A stretch of DNA of 64,000 bases from Sediminicola sp. Lineage in GTDB: Bacteria > Bacteroidota > Bacteroidia > Flavobacteriales > Flavobacteriaceae. A program made the position numbers and the translations under genes. Below the pieces are notes generated by a model. That model was not told where the DNA came from, did no database searches, and saw only the letters and a program-made list of their open reading frames with translations. The stretch lies in contig JAHEND010000035.1 of NCBI GenBank assembly GCA_024643325.1, forward strand, positions 1-64,000, in the 5' to 3' direction. Below are positions 62,873 through 64,000 of the stretch, piece by piece; the first letter of the stretch is position 1; each line of letters starts with the position of its first letter.

Positions 62873-64000
62873 ATGAATGTTTTAAAATTCGGTGGTACCT
62901 CAGTAGCCAACGCACAAAATATCAGTCTTGTAAAAAATATCGTTCAACAGAACACCTATAAAAAACAATATGTTATTGTTTCTGCACTTGGTGGCGTAAC
63001 GGATTTATTACTTGAAACCGCCGCTTCAGCAGCCCATCAAGATCCCCAATACAAAATACCCTTAAACGAGATTGAAAAAAGACACTTAGACACGGTAAAA
63101 TCTCTGATTCCAACCAATGATCAGGCTGGAATCTTAAGCCAGATTAAAGCGGCATTAAACACCTTAGAAACCCTTTTAGAAGGAGCTTTCCTCATCGGAG
63201 AAATAACACCAAAACTCTCAGACAAAATAGTGAGCTTTGGAGAACTATTGTCCTCTTATATTATCAGTGCTTACTTTAAGTCTCAAGGCTTAGACGCCCT
63301 TCATGCAGACGCGAGAACACTCATCACCACAGACCATTTACACGGTAAAGCAACTGTTAACTACCCCCTCACCAATCAAAAATTGAAAGCATTCAATGGG
63401 GACAATAAAAACGCTATTGTAGTGATGGGTGGCTTTATTGCTTCTAGCACAGATGGTGTTGCAACTACACTAGGAAGGGGTGGTTCAGATTTTACTGCAG
63501 CCATAGTGGCAGCTGCTCTAGACGCAGTATTGCTTGAAATATACACCGACGTAAGTGGGATGTTTACCGCCAATCCAAAATTGGTAAAGCAAGCCAGACC
63601 CATCATTAGCATTTCATATGAAGAGGCCATGGAGTTGTCTCATTTTGGCGCTAAAGTGCTCTACCCCCCTACCATTCAACCGGTATTACAAAAGCAAATT
63701 CCTATTGCCATTAAAAACACTTTTGACCCTCAGGCGGTAGGTACACTAATTCAAAAACAAACTTCAGAAGGAAACAAAACAGTGCAAGGCATTAGCCACG
63801 TAGAAAATATGGCCTTAATTTCTTTAGAAGGACCAGGCATGGTTGGTATTCCAGGAATATCTAAAAGATTTTTCGAAGTGCTCTCCAATGCAAAAATAAG
63901 TGTGGTATTAATTACTCAAGCTTCTTCAGAACATTCTATCTGTGTGGGTATTGCTGCAGAAGACACTTCAGCCGCAGTGGCACTCGTAAATGAAGCCTTC
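62873..64000 (+). CDS. thrA: Aspartokinase (N-terminal part of bifunctional ThrA), partial
   Basis: Reads from ATG 62873 with no stop through the window end: 376 codons. The kinase motif KFGGTSVAN is at the N-terminus, with IVSALGGVTDLL, GFIASSTDGVATTLGRGGSDFTA and IYTDVSGMFTANPKLV in the kinase core, then an ACT regulatory domain (GISHVENMALISLEGPGMVGIPGISKR). It phosphorylates aspartate as the first step to lysine, threonine and methionine. The start-proximal layout and the Thr leader suggest the bifunctional aspartokinase-homoserine dehydrogenase; the dehydrogenase half lies beyond the edge. Confidence 0.93.
   Translation, partial: MNVLKFGGTSVANAQNISLVKNIVQQNTYKKQYVIVSALGGVTDLLLETAASAAHQDPQYKIPLNEIEKRHLDTVKSLIPTNDQAGILSQIKAALNTLETLLEGAFLIGEITPKLSDKIVSFGELLSSYIISAYFKSQGLDALHADARTLITTDHLHGKATVNYPLTNQKLKAFNGDNKNAIVVMGGFIASSTDGVATTLGRGGSDFTAAIVAAALDAVLLEIYTDVSGMFTANPKLVKQARPIISISYEEAMELSHFGAKVLYPPTIQPVLQKQIPIAIKNTFDPQAVGTLIQKQTSEGNKTVQGISHVENMALISLEGPGMVGIPGISKRFFEVLSNAKISVVLITQASSEHSICVGIAAEDTSAAVALVNEAF

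Overview
The window comes from a member of the Bacteroidota, most likely family Flavobacteriaceae. The evidence is: an AT-rich genome; a PorP/SprF outer-membrane protein beside a giant adhesin with a type IX secretion (T9SS) type B C-terminal domain; signal peptides ending in a Bacteroidota-style A-Q junction; weak or absent Shine-Dalgarno sites; several TAnnTTTG (-7) promoter boxes; and characteristic families (LptD with amidase and MCE neighbours, BshA, TamB next to TsaD). Most of the window is conserved chromosome. The left 11 kb and the 50-51 kb segment are accessory.

Region 1 (1-11.1 kb) is a surface and sensing region. A T9SS adhesin (beta-propeller, cadherin-like, thrombospondin type 3, type B sorting domain) and its PorP/SprF partner lie on the minus strand. 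Two membrane-anchored AraC-type regulators, two lipoproteins with InlB-like repeats and a DUF2237 protein follow. About 150 bp of direct repeat (near 75-230 and 5782-5930) brackets the adhesin/porP/AraC unit. A terminator hairpin overlapping a 20-codon ORF precedes the second lipoprotein.

Region 2 (11.1-19 kb): a penicillin/AHL-acylase-like N-terminal nucleophile hydrolase follows the second regulator. Then come a GNAT and ATP-grasp (PurD-like) pair, and three sugar-nucleotide genes (NAD epimerase and two nucleotide-sugar dehydrogenases) that supply uronic acids for surface glycans.

Region 3 (18.9-29.8 kb) is an envelope and redox block: bshA, GH3 glucosaminidase, a small conserved protein, two Fe-S proteins, MlaD-like MCE protein and amidase on the minus strand, with LptD divergent from the amidase.

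Region 4 (29.9-41.8 kb): RidA; a pfkA-gapA-sugar kinase operon; TamB divergent from tsaD-rsmE-AI-2E transporter-methyltransferase.

Region 5 (41.8-50.1 kb): GMC oxidoreductase with its Tat-lipoprotein small subunit, a DUF255 thioredoxin-domain protein, an MscS channel, a methyltransferase, two DoxX-like membrane proteins and VF530.

Region 6 (50.1-51.6 kb) is a decayed spot. The C-terminal end of a 1-Cys peroxiredoxin and the C-terminal end of a mobile-element protein face away from each other across an apparent deletion junction, next to a tRNA-Ser/Pro/Arg operon.

Region 7 (51.7-64 kb): PgpH-like 7TM-HD phosphodiesterase, thiolase, an NlpC/P60 protein whose catalytic cysteine is alanine, a TPR protein, gyrA and clpC. 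The window ends in a thr operon: a threonine-rich leader peptide followed by the aspartokinase part of thrA, which runs off the edge.
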